Source: Asticcacaulis solisilvae
GTDB lineage: Bacteria > Pseudomonadota > Alphaproteobacteria > Caulobacterales > Caulobacteraceae
Assembly: GCF_017875235.1 (NCBI RefSeq)
Contig: NZ_JAGGMI010000007.1
Span: 62,001-126,000, forward strand
Direction of reading: 5' to 3'
Length of the DNA: 64,000 bases
Part shown: in pieces, positions 17,054 through 25,000 of the stretch
Numbering within the stretch: position 1 is the first letter of the stretch
How the letters are laid out: every line of letters starts with the position of its first letter
The notes under the pieces: generated by a model
The model's input: the letters and a program-made list of their open reading frames with translations, nothing else
Databases searched by the model: none
Told to the model about the DNA's origin: nothing
Made by a program: the position numbers and the translations under genes

Positions 17054-17824
17054 TCAGCGCTTGGTGACGTAGTCCATCACGTCCTGGAACGTCCCGACCC
17101 AGATATCCGGATCATTACGCAGATAGTCGACCAGTTCCTGGTGCGCCTGCGCGGATACGGACAGATATTCGCCGCCGACGCCGTGGAACACCAGTATGCT
17201 CAGACCGCCGGCTTCCTCGACGCGTTTGACATGGGCTATCAGTTCGGCGCTGTCGGTTGAGCCGGAGGCGGGGATGCTGAGCAGATCGATCGCGGTGGCG
17301 TCCGTGATGATGGAAGCGTCCAGATTGCCGCCGTTACGGGCGTATTTCACCAGGCCTGAACGGCGCAGGGCGTCCCGGTAGTCCTGGCCGCCGACAAGCG
17401 TCTGGGCGCACGGATAGGCCAGGGTGCGCGGCTTTGGGCCGTCGATGGCGTTCAGCGCGCTGTTCATGATGGCGATTTCGCCGAGAATCCGTGCTTCCGT
17501 ATAGGTGTCGGTGGCATTCGGCCGGCCCGGCAGGATCGACAGCGGACAGGGATGGGTTTCGGTATGGTTGCCCAGCTCGTGGCCATTGCGGCTGACGGTC
17601 CGCCAGCGCAGCAGGTCTGTGGGCGCCTTCATATTCAGAAAGAAGGTGCCTTTCAGGCCCGCCTTGTCGAGCTGCGGGATGGCGTTGTCCAGTTGCGACG
17701 TCATGGCGTCGTCATAGGTGAGCACAATGGCGGCTTTTTTGCCGGCCGGCCATTGGATGGGTTCAGCGGCCGCCGGCAAGGCCAGCAGGGCAAGAGCGGA
17801 GACGAAGAGGGCAGGCTTAAGCAT
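17054..17824 (-). CDS. Exported polysaccharide deacetylase (NodB domain)
   Basis: The 256-residue protein has signal peptide MLKPALFVSALALLALPAAA and a NodB fold. Motif 1 is TYDDA (catalytic and metal Asp). Motif 2 is HTETH (HxxxH metal site). YPCAQ and LVFHGVGGE correspond to later motifs. It probably removes acetyl groups from an extracytoplasmic polysaccharide, zinc-dependent. The start is set at 17824, where GGTGGA is well spaced; a second ATG at 17830 overlaps the stop of the transporter gene. It is probably translated with that transporter, suggesting a shared substrate pathway. It ends back to back with pbpC. Confidence 0.88.
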   Translation of the reverse strand: MLKPALFVSALALLALPAAAEPIQWPAGKKAAIVLTYDDAMTSQLDNAIPQLDKAGLKGTFFLNMKAPTDLLRWRTVSRNGHELGNHTETHPCPLSILPGRPNATDTYTEARILGEIAIMNSALNAIDGPKPRTLAYPCAQTLVGGQDYRDALRRSGLVKYARNGGNLDASIITDATAIDLLSIPASGSTDSAELIAHVKRVEEAGGLSILVFHGVGGEYLSVSAQAHQELVDYLRNDPDIWVGTFQDVMDYVTKR

Positions 17825-17826
17825 GA

Positions 17827-19482
17827 TCATTCCACCGTGTGCAGGTCGCGGCCCCTGGTTTCCTTCATGAAGATCAGCGCCACCAGAACGGCCAGGGCGC
17901 CGGTGATGACCGGATACCACAGGCCGTAATAGATATTGCCGGCGGCGGCGACCATGGCGAAGCTCAAGGCCGGTTGCAGGCCGCCGAACCACCCGGTGCC
18001 GATATTGTAGGGCAGGCTCATGGCGGTATAGCGTACGCGCGTCGGGAACATCTCGACAAGGGCGGACGCCATCGGGCCGTAGAGCGCGGTGGCGGCAAAG
18101 GCGAAGACGCACAGGATCGCGAACATGGCCCACAGATTGGCCTTTTTCGGATCGGCTTTTTCCGGATATCCCGCGGCAGTCAGGGCCGCCTTGATCTCTG
18201 TCGTCGCCTTGCCGCGCAGGGCTTTGACGCCAGCCTTGTCCAGCCCCGCCCCCGAAGCAATCTCTATGCGCCGGCCGCCGATTTCGGCGACGGCGGTCGA
18301 TGTACCGGCCGATGCCGCCTGGCTTTCATAGGGGACGCCGATATTGGACACGACGCTCTTGGCCAGGTCGCAGGCGGTCGAAAACTGTGCGGTACCGGTC
18401 AGGTCGAATTGAAAGGTGCATTGCGCCGGGTCGGCGATAATGCGCACCGGCGCGGTGCGGTAGGCGGCATCGAGGTCAGGATTGCCGAATTTCAGCAGCG
18501 CCTGGAAACCCGGGAAGAAGGTCAGGCAGGCGAGCGCAATACCGAAGATCATCACCGGCTTGCGGCCCCACCTGTCCGAGAGGCGCGCGAACAGGATATA
18601 GAGGGGCGCCGACACCAGCGTCATGCCGATGATCAGCGTGTCTTTCTGCTGAGGATCGAGGCGGACCATCTTTTCCAGGAAGACCTGGGTATAGAAGAAG
18701 CTGGTGTACCAGACGACGCCCTGGGCCGTCATGAAACCGAAGAGCGCGATCAGCATGCCCTTCAGGTTCGACCACTTCGTAAAGATTTCCGACAGCGGCG
18801 ATTTGGCGATCTGGCCCTGGTCATGCAGCGCCTTGAAGGCCGGACTTTCCGCGGTCTTGGCGCGAATATAGACGCTGACGATCAGCAGACCGGTCGAAAT
18901 CAGGAAGGGAATGCGCCAGCCCCAGTCGGCAAAGGCGGGTTCGCCCACGACCTTGCGGGTGGCCAGAATAACGGCCAGGGCCGCGATCAGGCCAAAGGCC
19001 GCGCTCGACTGGATCCAGCTTGTGTAGGCGCCGCGCTTGTCGGGCGGTGCGTGCTCGGCGACATAGATAGCCGCGCCACCGTACTCACCGCCCAACGCAA
19101 AGCCCTGAACGACACGTAATGCCACAAGGAGAATAGGGGCCACCGGCCCGGCCTGGGCGTAGGTCGGCAGGCAGCCGATCAGTATGGTGGCGATCCCCAT
19201 GACGAGGATGGTCCAGAGGAAGGTGCCCTTGCGGCCCTTCTTGTCGCCGATATGGCCAAAGACCAGGGCGCCGACCGGGCGGGCAATGAAACCGACGGCA
19301 AAGGTCAGGAGCGTCAGTATGGTCCCGAGCGTGCCCGAGACGCCGGCATAGAAGTTCTGGGCGATGATGGTCGTCAGGGCGCCGAAGATGAAGAAGTCGT
19401 ACCATTCGAACGTCGTGCCGGCTGCCGAAGCCGCCACAATGGTCTTGAGGCCGCCGGTCGCGCCCTTTTGCGTCTCAGCCAT
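17827..19482 (-). CDS. MFS transporter of the metabolite:H+ symporter type with a large periplasmic insert
   Basis: The 551-residue protein begins MAETQKGATG, then AAGTTFEWYDFFIFG, the start of MHS/ProP/KgtP-type symporters. GHIGDKKGRK is the loop 2-3 signature. After helix 9 (IFGIALACLTFFPG) comes a hydrophilic insert of about 110 residues (roughly 330-445) with two cysteines (DPAQC, STAC). The last helices follow. Such a loop is absent from KgtP or ProP but occurs in a subgroup of longer MHS proteins. Substrate is unknown, probably a carboxylate or zwitterion. The start is chosen for the preceding AGGGGG. Its stop overlaps the deacetylase start region. Confidence 0.88.
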   Translation of the reverse strand: MAETQKGATGGLKTIVAASAAGTTFEWYDFFIFGALTTIIAQNFYAGVSGTLGTILTLLTFAVGFIARPVGALVFGHIGDKKGRKGTFLWTILVMGIATILIGCLPTYAQAGPVAPILLVALRVVQGFALGGEYGGAAIYVAEHAPPDKRGAYTSWIQSSAAFGLIAALAVILATRKVVGEPAFADWGWRIPFLISTGLLIVSVYIRAKTAESPAFKALHDQGQIAKSPLSEIFTKWSNLKGMLIALFGFMTAQGVVWYTSFFYTQVFLEKMVRLDPQQKDTLIIGMTLVSAPLYILFARLSDRWGRKPVMIFGIALACLTFFPGFQALLKFGNPDLDAAYRTAPVRIIADPAQCTFQFDLTGTAQFSTACDLAKSVVSNIGVPYESQAASAGTSTAVAEIGGRRIEIASGAGLDKAGVKALRGKATTEIKAALTAAGYPEKADPKKANLWAMFAILCVFAFAATALYGPMASALVEMFPTRVRYTAMSLPYNIGTGWFGGLQPALSFAMVAAAGNIYYGLWYPVITGALAVLVALIFMKETRGRDLHTVE

Positions 19483-19855
19483 GCACTGGCCCCCTGTGTT
19501 CTTATGTTCGGGCATTACCCTGTTACGGCATTTGACCCAATGCCGAAGGATTGACAAGACTCTTGATGATGTAAGGAGAAAAAGGCCGCCCTCCGTCCGG
19601 GACAATCGACGGACGAAGAGCAGCAGGACAAGCCAGACTGCATTCGCGGGTGGTGAGGGGGGATACAACCCGAATCATGCAATCGTTTTCATCATGACGT
19701 GTGTTCGTAAACAAATCAACAATAAGGCGAAGCGGCTTGGCGAATATCGCGCTTTTGGCGTAAGGTGAGGGAAAGCGTTGCGTTAAGTCTGTTTTGCCGC
19801 GATAGTCGCGCCGAAGACGGCCGGCAGGTTCGGCATATCGCTTCAGGGGGTTGCC
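19483..19855. other. Gene-free divergent promoter region
   Basis: This 373-bp stretch lies between the divergent transporter gene and the 88-residue membrane protein gene. No convincing reading frame, repeat or strong hairpin was seen. It should hold promoters in both directions, but no clear -35/-10 pair stands out. Confidence 0.5.
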
Positions 19856-20122
19856 ATGAAATTTTCTCAACCGGTCCATGCCCCTGAAGGGCTGAACACC
19901 TACGCCAAGGTCAATCGCGTGCGCCCGGTGCACATGCTGATAACGGTCTTCGAGGCGCTGCTGGCGCTCTTGGGCGTTATCGTTCTGGTGCTGCTGGTCC
20001 GTTACGGCTCGTTCGAAGCCGCCGGCCGCGCCATTGACGGTGCTGTGGGCTGCGTTCATGGCCACGTGACCAAGCTGTTGGGCGGGAAGGGCGATCCGGC
20101 CAAGGATACGCATTCTATCTGA
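19856..20122 (+). CDS. Small single-span membrane protein of unknown function
   Basis: This 88-residue protein has a soluble N-terminus (MKFSQPVHAPEGLNTY), one hydrophobic helix of about 22 residues (MLITVFEALLALLGVIVLVLLV) and a short C-terminal tail with a basic patch. CAGGGGG stands 7-13 bases before the ATG. No family is recognised. It precedes the carbonic anhydrase gene by 73 bp in the same direction, so the two may be co-transcribed. Confidence 0.7.
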   Translation: MKFSQPVHAPEGLNTYAKVNRVRPVHMLITVFEALLALLGVIVLVLLVRYGSFEAAGRAIDGAVGCVHGHVTKLLGGKGDPAKDTHSI

Positions 20123-20195
20123 CCTTCGGTTAAAGGGCTTGATTGGCCTCCTCTCCCGGTCCATAAGCGGCCCCGATTTTGTGCGGGGTTTTGAC

Positions 20196-20816
20196 ATGCT
20201 GGACGATCTGATCGAGAACAATCGCCGTTGGGCCCGGGAAAAGACCCAGGTCGATCCTGATTTCTTCAAGCGTCTGGTGCGTCAGCAATCGCCGGAATAT
20301 TTCTGGATCGGTTGCGCGGACAGCCGTGTGCCGGCCAATGAAATCGTCAATCTCGACCCCGGCGAAATGTTCGTCCATCGCAATGTCGCCAACCTGGCGC
20401 CGCCGCAGGACGCCAATTATCTCAGCACGCTGCAATACGCGGTTCACGTCCTGAAGGTGAAGCATGTGTTGGTCGTCGGCCACTATGGTTGCGGCGGCGT
20501 GCGCACGGCGATCGAGTCCGAGGATCACGGCCTGATCGATCACTGGCTGACGCCGATCCGCGATGTCGCTCATACGCACAAGCACGAACTGGACGCCTGC
20601 CCCAGCCTGTCGGCCAAGGTCGACCGGCTGTGCGAGCTGAACGTGACGGCGCAGGTGCGCAATGTCGCCACCAACCCGATCACGGTGGCGGCATGGCGGG
20701 CGGGCCAGTCCCTGACCATCCACGGCTGGGTTTATGAGCTGAGCACCGGGCTTGTGAACGATCTGGGGATCAGCGTCGGCAATGTCGAAGAACGCGAATC
20801 GCTTTTCGGTATTTAG
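20196..20816 (+). CDS. can: Beta-class carbonic anhydrase
   Basis: The 206-residue protein catalyses CO2/bicarbonate exchange in the cytoplasm. Zinc ligands are in CADSRV (Cys plus the Asp-Arg dyad) and HYGCGG (His and Cys), the complete beta-class set. MLDDLIENNRRWA is the typical start, so ATG 20196 is chosen over a longer in-frame start. A hairpin (20802-20834) overlaps its stop codon and probably ends the transcript. Confidence 0.95.
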   Translation: MLDDLIENNRRWAREKTQVDPDFFKRLVRQQSPEYFWIGCADSRVPANEIVNLDPGEMFVHRNVANLAPPQDANYLSTLQYAVHVLKVKHVLVVGHYGCGGVRTAIESEDHGLIDHWLTPIRDVAHTHKHELDACPSLSAKVDRLCELNVTAQVRNVATNPITVAAWRAGQSLTIHGWVYELSTGLVNDLGISVGNVEERESLFGI

Positions 20817-20834
20817 GGTCGAGATACCGAAAAG
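20802..20834 (+). terminator. Hairpin spanning the carbonic anhydrase stop codon
   Basis: CTTTTCGGTAT (20802-20812) pairs perfectly with ATACCGAAAAG (20824-20834) around an 11-nt loop that contains the TAG stop. There is no U-run after it. The following GTGTGCAGCG resembles part of the palindromic repeat seen at 13698, 36553 and 39713, so it may be a decayed copy. Confidence 0.55.
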
Positions 20835-21090
20835 TGTGCAGCGATGTTCGGCCGGTTTGGCCTGTTAAAGACTTATCCACATTTTGGGCGAATTATGCAC
20901 TTCGCGCCGTTGGCAAGCTGAGGTAGAAGGGCTAATTCCGTCCTGATATTTACACTTCCTAATGGCATTTTAATAAAAATTAACGGCCTCATATACAGGT
21001 TTTTTATTTCCTGTCAGAGGTTCGTTAAGACTTAGCCGTCAAACTGAAGCCGCCTTATGGTTAAGGCTTTTGGTTAAGGCTACGCCCTTC

Positions 21091-21996
21091 ATGGTTGCGA
21101 CTTTAGGTCTTGGTACAGCACAGTTCGGCCGGGATTACGGCATCTCGAACACACGGGGTCGTGTGAGCGAGGAGGAGGTGCGCCAGATCCTGAGCCTGGC
21201 CGGCGACTGCAAGATCAAGCATATAGATGCCGCCCATTATGACGGTGATATCGAACGCATCCTGGGCCGCTGCTGGCCGTTTCCATCACCTTTCAAACCG
21301 CAGGTCCGGACGCTGCGCCTCGAAAAGGGGCTGGACTGGCTTGAGTCGCGGCTGCGCCGTTCAGTCGATCATATGGGCCTGGTGCGGGTGCACTCGGCCC
21401 TGGTCGATTCGGCGGAAGATTTAACGGGGCCTGAGGGTGATGCCCTGTGGGAGCGTCTGGAGAAACTCAAGGCCGAGGGGCTGATCAGCAAGATCGGGAT
21501 TTCCGCGACCTATAAGGACCAGCCGTTGCTGCTGGCCCGCCGGTTCAAACCGGATGTTGTCCAGGTGCCGTGCTCGATCCTGGACCAGCGCCTGGTGCAC
21601 AATGGCGATATCGCCGCAATGGCCGAGATGGGTATCGAGGTCCAGATCCGCTCCGTCTTCCTGCAGGGCCTGCTGTTCCTGCCGCGCGAGTCGCTGCCGG
21701 GCAACCTGGTGGCCATCGGGCCGCATCTGTCGAAAGTCCGCCGCATCATGATGGAGCAGGGGGCCGATCCGTTGCACGCGGCCTTAAGTTTCGCGCTGAA
21801 CCTGAGCGGGGTGTCGACCGTCGTGGTCGGCGTGACCTCGGCCGCGGAGCTGCGCGCGATTGTCGCGGCGTCGGAACGCAAGGCGCCGAAGCTGAACTGG
21901 GATGCGATGGCGCTGAATGACGATATCGCGCTGGATCCGGCGCAGTGGTACGCCGATCTGGGGGATGTCAGCCGCCGGTTGATCCGGGTGGCTTAA
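21091..21996 (+). CDS. Aldo/keto reductase-like oxidoreductase
   Basis: The 301-residue protein begins MVATLGLGTAQFGRDYGISN, the form seen in AKR-like proteins often linked to surface sugar pathways. IDAAHYDGD matches the AKR tyrosine segment, LVRVHSAL the His segment, and ISKIGIS plus VVVGVTSAAELRAI the later strands and NADPH-binding end. Substrate is unknown and no sugar-nucleotide genes lie nearby. An in-frame TTG seven codons upstream is the alternative start. The 274-bp region before it is AT-rich and contains one perfect DnaA-box sequence. Confidence 0.82.
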   Translation: MVATLGLGTAQFGRDYGISNTRGRVSEEEVRQILSLAGDCKIKHIDAAHYDGDIERILGRCWPFPSPFKPQVRTLRLEKGLDWLESRLRRSVDHMGLVRVHSALVDSAEDLTGPEGDALWERLEKLKAEGLISKIGISATYKDQPLLLARRFKPDVVQVPCSILDQRLVHNGDIAAMAEMGIEVQIRSVFLQGLLFLPRESLPGNLVAIGPHLSKVRRIMMEQGADPLHAALSFALNLSGVSTVVVGVTSAAELRAIVAASERKAPKLNWDAMALNDDIALDPAQWYADLGDVSRRLIRVA

Positions 21997-22174
21997 AGGT
22001 TTTGCAGGGGTCCCAGGAAACGTTCTTTGACCCCTGCACCCCGATACTCGGTAGCGATTACTTATCTCAACAACAAATAGCCGGGTCCCTTAAAGGTCCG
22101 GCTATTTGTTATTGAAATGACTAAACACCGTCGCGTATCGAGGTGCAGGAGGCCATGCCTCCTGCAAACCTTAA
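21993..22174. repeat. Cloverleaf inverted-repeat element, family 1 copy C
   Basis: The ~182-bp element starts on the aldo/keto reductase stop codon and ends 15 bp before mutM. The left arm holds GCAGGGGTC (22004-22012) / GACCCCTGC (22029-22037). The right arm holds GCAGGAGGC-cat-GCCTCCTGC (22145-22165). The tip is AACAAATAGCCGG (22072-22084) / CCGGCTATTTGTT (22098-22110). ACTCGGTAG in its left half and GACTAAACACCGTC (22119-22132) in its right match the opposite halves of copy A, so this is the same element inverted. Confidence 0.85.
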
Positions 22175-22189
22175 TCACCTGGACCACCG

Positions 22190-23056
22190 ATGCCTGAACT
22201 TCCCGAAGTCGAAACCGTCCGACGGGGGCTGGAGCCCTATCTCAGCGGCGCCAGGCTGTCCGACACCCGGCTGAACCGCGCCAATCTGCGGTACCCATTT
22301 CCGGACCACTTCGCCGACAGGCTCAATGGTGCAACCGTAATGCGGCTCGAACGGCGCGCCAAGTACCTGCTGGCCTATATGGATACCCAGGAGGTGTGGG
22401 TGACGCATCTCGGCATGACCGGCCGGTTCCAGATCGATGACAGCGACGAAGGGCTCGGCGCCTACTATCACCAGGTCGCGCCGGCCGAAAAACATCTGCA
22501 CTTCCAGACCGTCGCCACGCAAGCGGACGGAAGCAAGGCGCGCATCGACTTTTACGACCCGCGCCGTTTCGGCTTCATGCTGCTGATGAGCCCGGCCGAG
22601 CTGTATGAGAGCAAATGGTATGCCGGCCTCGGCGTCGAGCCTTTGTCGGACGATCTCAACGGTGATTACCTGCTGTCGAAAGCCCAGGGGCGCGCGCTCA
22701 ATCTCAAGGCGCTGCTGATGGCGCAGGCGGGCATTGTCGGCCTCGGCAACATCTATGTCTGTGAAGCGCTGTGGCGGGCCCGGCTCAGCCCCGACCGCAA
22801 GGCTGCTGATCTCAAGCCAAAAGAAGCCGAGGCCCTCACCGACGCCATCAAGACGGTGCTCAGCGATGCGATTGCTTCGGGTGGCTCATCGATCAGTGAC
22901 TTCGCCGCGGCATCCGGCGAACTTGGCTACTTCCAGCATCGCTTCTGTGTGTACGACCGCAAGGGCAAGCCATGCCCGCGCGACGACGGCGGCACAATCA
23001 CACGCAAGGTGCATCAAGGACGATCGACTTTTTATTGCCCTACCTGTCAAATATGA
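22190..23056 (+). CDS. mutM: Formamidopyrimidine-DNA glycosylase MutM (Fpg)
   Basis: The 288-residue protein excises 8-oxoguanine and formamidopyrimidines. It starts MPELPEVETVRRGLEPYL with catalytic Pro2 and Glu3; Lys58 corresponds to E. coli Lys57. LGNIYVCEALWRA is conserved. The C-terminal zinc finger ends TFYCPTC, but the first half reads GKPCPRDDGG: only one Cys stands where the family has two. An extra Cys lies nine residues before it (FCVYD). The finger therefore looks atypical. Confidence 0.95.
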   Translation: MPELPEVETVRRGLEPYLSGARLSDTRLNRANLRYPFPDHFADRLNGATVMRLERRAKYLLAYMDTQEVWVTHLGMTGRFQIDDSDEGLGAYYHQVAPAEKHLHFQTVATQADGSKARIDFYDPRRFGFMLLMSPAELYESKWYAGLGVEPLSDDLNGDYLLSKAQGRALNLKALLMAQAGIVGLGNIYVCEALWRARLSPDRKAADLKPKEAEALTDAIKTVLSDAIASGGSSISDFAAASGELGYFQHRFCVYDRKGKPCPRDDGGTITRKVHQGRSTFYCPTCQI

Positions 23057-23076
23057 TGGAAACGAAAAATGCTGTG

Positions 23077-23091
23077 TTAACAAAGGATTAA
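23077..23091. promoter_or_regulatory. CtrA-type binding box upstream of the SDR gene
   Basis: TTAACAAAGGATTAA is a perfect TTAA-N7-TTAA, followed by CC. This is the full CtrA site known from Caulobacter cell-cycle promoters. It lies 77-91 bp before the SDR start. It is the only perfect copy I found in the window. Binding is inferred. Confidence 0.6.
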
Positions 23092-23167
23092 CCACTAATT
23101 TGATAACCGCGTTTTTTGGGCCTATACTGTTCGGGAAAGCTCTGGGACAGGGCAGCGGGGATCGTGA

Positions 23168-24181
23168 ATGACTAATCGCACGGTACTGGTGACAGGGGCT
23201 GACGGTTTTATCGCTCGTCAGTTGATCGTTAATCTGCTTGGCAAGGGCTACGGTGTCCGTGGAACCCTGCGCGATATAGACCGCGCGGCCGCCCTGAAAA
23301 CGACCCTGGCGTCCTACGCGCCGGTAAAGACCCTGTCATTTGTCGCGGCCGATCCTATGTCGTCGGCGGGATGGGCGGATGCCGTGCGCGGCGTCGACGC
23401 CGTCTTCTACCTGGCCACCTCGGACGACATCCCCGACAGGCTCAATCCGGTGCGGCCGGCGCTGGAAAGCGTCCTGCGCGTGCTCAAGGCGGCGCGTGAT
23501 GCCGGCGTGACGCGCGTCATCGTCACCTCATCGGTCGCCGCGGTCGTCTATGGCCATGGCTCCAAGACGCGGATCGACCCGTTCAGTGAGAGCGACTGGT
23601 CTAACCTGCACAACGGCCACGTCTCCACCCACCACGAAGCCATGACGCGCGCCGAGCTGGCGGTGTGGGACTTCGCCATGGACTATCCCGAGATGGAGAT
23701 CACCACCATCAATCCGGGCGAGGTCTTCGGGCCTCTGCTGGGCGAGGATGTCGCCTTTACTTCCAATATCGTGCGTGACCTGCTGACGGGGGAATATAGC
23801 GGCCTGCCGCGCGTCGGCTTCGAAGGCGTGGACGTCCGTGATGTCGCCGAACTGCATGAGCGGGCGCTGACCAACGATCTCAGCATCGGCAACCGTTACC
23901 TGTGCACCGCCGGCTTCCTGTGGCTGCGTGACGTGGCCGAAGTCCTGCGCGGCGAGTTCAGCGATCATGCCGACAAGGTGCCGACGCGCGACCTGTCCGA
24001 TATCGCCGTGCGCGTAGGGGCCTTGTTCGACCGTAAGGCGTCTCGCACCGCGACCGAACTGGGGCTCTATACGCCGTGTTCGACGGCCAAGGCGTGCAGT
24101 GACCTGGGCTGGCAGCCCCAGCCGGCCCTGGACGCCGTACGGGCGACGGCGCACAGCCTGATCGCCGCAAACCTGGTCTGA
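23168..24181 (+). CDS. Extended short-chain dehydrogenase/reductase-like protein with altered active site
   Basis: The 337-residue protein has the extended-SDR NAD(P) motif TGADGFIARQ (9-18). Its sequence resembles dihydroflavonol-reductase-like epimerases (VTSSVAAVVYG, then INPGEVFGP). Where those have YxxxK, this protein reads THHEAMTRAE. Lining up on the following AE gives His155 for Tyr and Met159 for Lys, so the catalytic pair seems lost. It may bind a nucleotide without classical reductase chemistry. A CtrA-type box stands upstream, so expression may follow the cell cycle. Confidence 0.82.
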   Translation: MTNRTVLVTGADGFIARQLIVNLLGKGYGVRGTLRDIDRAAALKTTLASYAPVKTLSFVAADPMSSAGWADAVRGVDAVFYLATSDDIPDRLNPVRPALESVLRVLKAARDAGVTRVIVTSSVAAVVYGHGSKTRIDPFSESDWSNLHNGHVSTHHEAMTRAELAVWDFAMDYPEMEITTINPGEVFGPLLGEDVAFTSNIVRDLLTGEYSGLPRVGFEGVDVRDVAELHERALTNDLSIGNRYLCTAGFLWLRDVAEVLRGEFSDHADKVPTRDLSDIAVRVGALFDRKASRTATELGLYTPCSTAKACSDLGWQPQPALDAVRATAHSLIAANLV

Positions 24182-24352
24182 CCTCTTATTTTTCAAGCCC
24201 TGTGCATAAAATTTGCACTTGGCTTGCGAAAAGCGCAGTCCGGGCGTTGACCGGGGGAAGTCTATCAGTTATATCCCGCCGCCTTGAATTTAGCGCTCTG
24301 CCTGATGGGCATGGGCCTTTTGTAACAATCTTCTCGTCCAGTCAGGTGATGA

Positions 24353-24622
24353 ATGGCCAATAATCCCGGCGCCCGCAAGGCAATCCGCAAGATCGCTCGC
24401 CGTACCGAAGTCAACAAGGCGCGCCGCTCGCGCGTCCGTACCTTCCTGCGCAAGTTTGAAGAAGCGATCGCTGCCGGTGATGCCACGGTCGCCAAGTCGG
24501 CCTTTGTCGAGGCGCAGTCCGAACTGATGCGCGCCGTCTCCAAGGGCGTGGTGCACAAGAATACCGGTTCGCGCAAGGTCTCGCGCCTGGCCGCTCAGCT
24601 GAAAAAGCTCGCGACCGCCTAA
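24353..24622 (+). CDS. rpsT: 30S ribosomal protein S20
   Basis: The 89-residue, highly basic helical protein begins [21 protein letters not shown] and ends [14 protein letters not shown], the full S20 form. It binds 16S rRNA early in 30S assembly. AGGTG stands before the ATG. A terminator follows 20 bases after the stop. The gene sits directly upstream of dnaA, as known in Caulobacter. Confidence 0.97.
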   Translation: MANNPGARKAIRKIARRTEVNKARRSRVRTFLRKFEEAIAAGDATVAKSAFVEAQSELMRAVSKGVVHKNTGSRKVSRLAAQLKKLATA

Positions 24623-24639
24623 TCTCCTAAATTCAGCAC

Positions 24640-24670
24640 AAAAGGGCTGGTCGCTCCCGGCCCTTTTTTG
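24640..24670 (+). terminator. Rho-independent terminator of rpsT
   Basis: AAAAGGGC (24640-24647) pairs with GCCCTTTT (24660-24667), and the T-run TTTTTT overlaps the descending arm. This should isolate rpsT from dnaA. Confidence 0.85.
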
Positions 24671-25000
24671 TTTGCCTGACGCCGGCAAGACCGGAGGCAA
24701 TGCCGTATCGCATTGCCTTTTTTTTGCCTGAATTGCACTTTTGTGACAGTTTGTCTGACAAGTAAGTTTCCAATAAGCTGTTATTTTCTTTGAATAAATA
24801 GCTTGTAAGTGACTTATGGTCGTTCACGAAATGGTTAATGAAACGCTAATTTTTAACTATTTCTCTTTGCCTGCGAAGAGGTTGTGAGAGTCAACTAATT
24901 TATCAGCGCCGAGACGAAAATAACGGGATTGACGCTGGCTTCAAGGTAGCTAATTTGGCGATATTGCCTCACCGGGTTTCATCACAATACGGATGAATTC
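24671..25000 (+). promoter_or_regulatory. AT-rich dnaA promoter region with cell-cycle-type sites
   Basis: The stretch is much more AT-rich than its surroundings and has no gene. It holds a near-CtrA box TTAA-N7-CTAA (24835-24849, one mismatch) and one GANTC site (GAGTC, 24888-24892), the target of the CcrM methylase. In Caulobacter the dnaA promoter is affected by CcrM methylation. No cluster of DnaA boxes was found, so an origin here cannot be claimed. Confidence 0.5.

Noticed and set aside
20873-20881. Perfect DnaA box TTATCCACA upstream of the aldo/keto reductase gene
   Set aside because: A single 9-mer is expected about once in two windows of this size by chance, and no other boxes cluster around it, so an origin is not supported.
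20969-21080. Other paired TTAA sequences (before the aldo/keto reductase gene and near 14755) as CtrA boxes
   Set aside because: Their spacing is 6 or 9 bases instead of 7.
24671-25000. Replication origin upstream of dnaA
   Set aside because: The region is AT-rich with one near-CtrA box and one GANTC, but has no DnaA-box cluster; in Caulobacter the origin lies elsewhere, near hemE.
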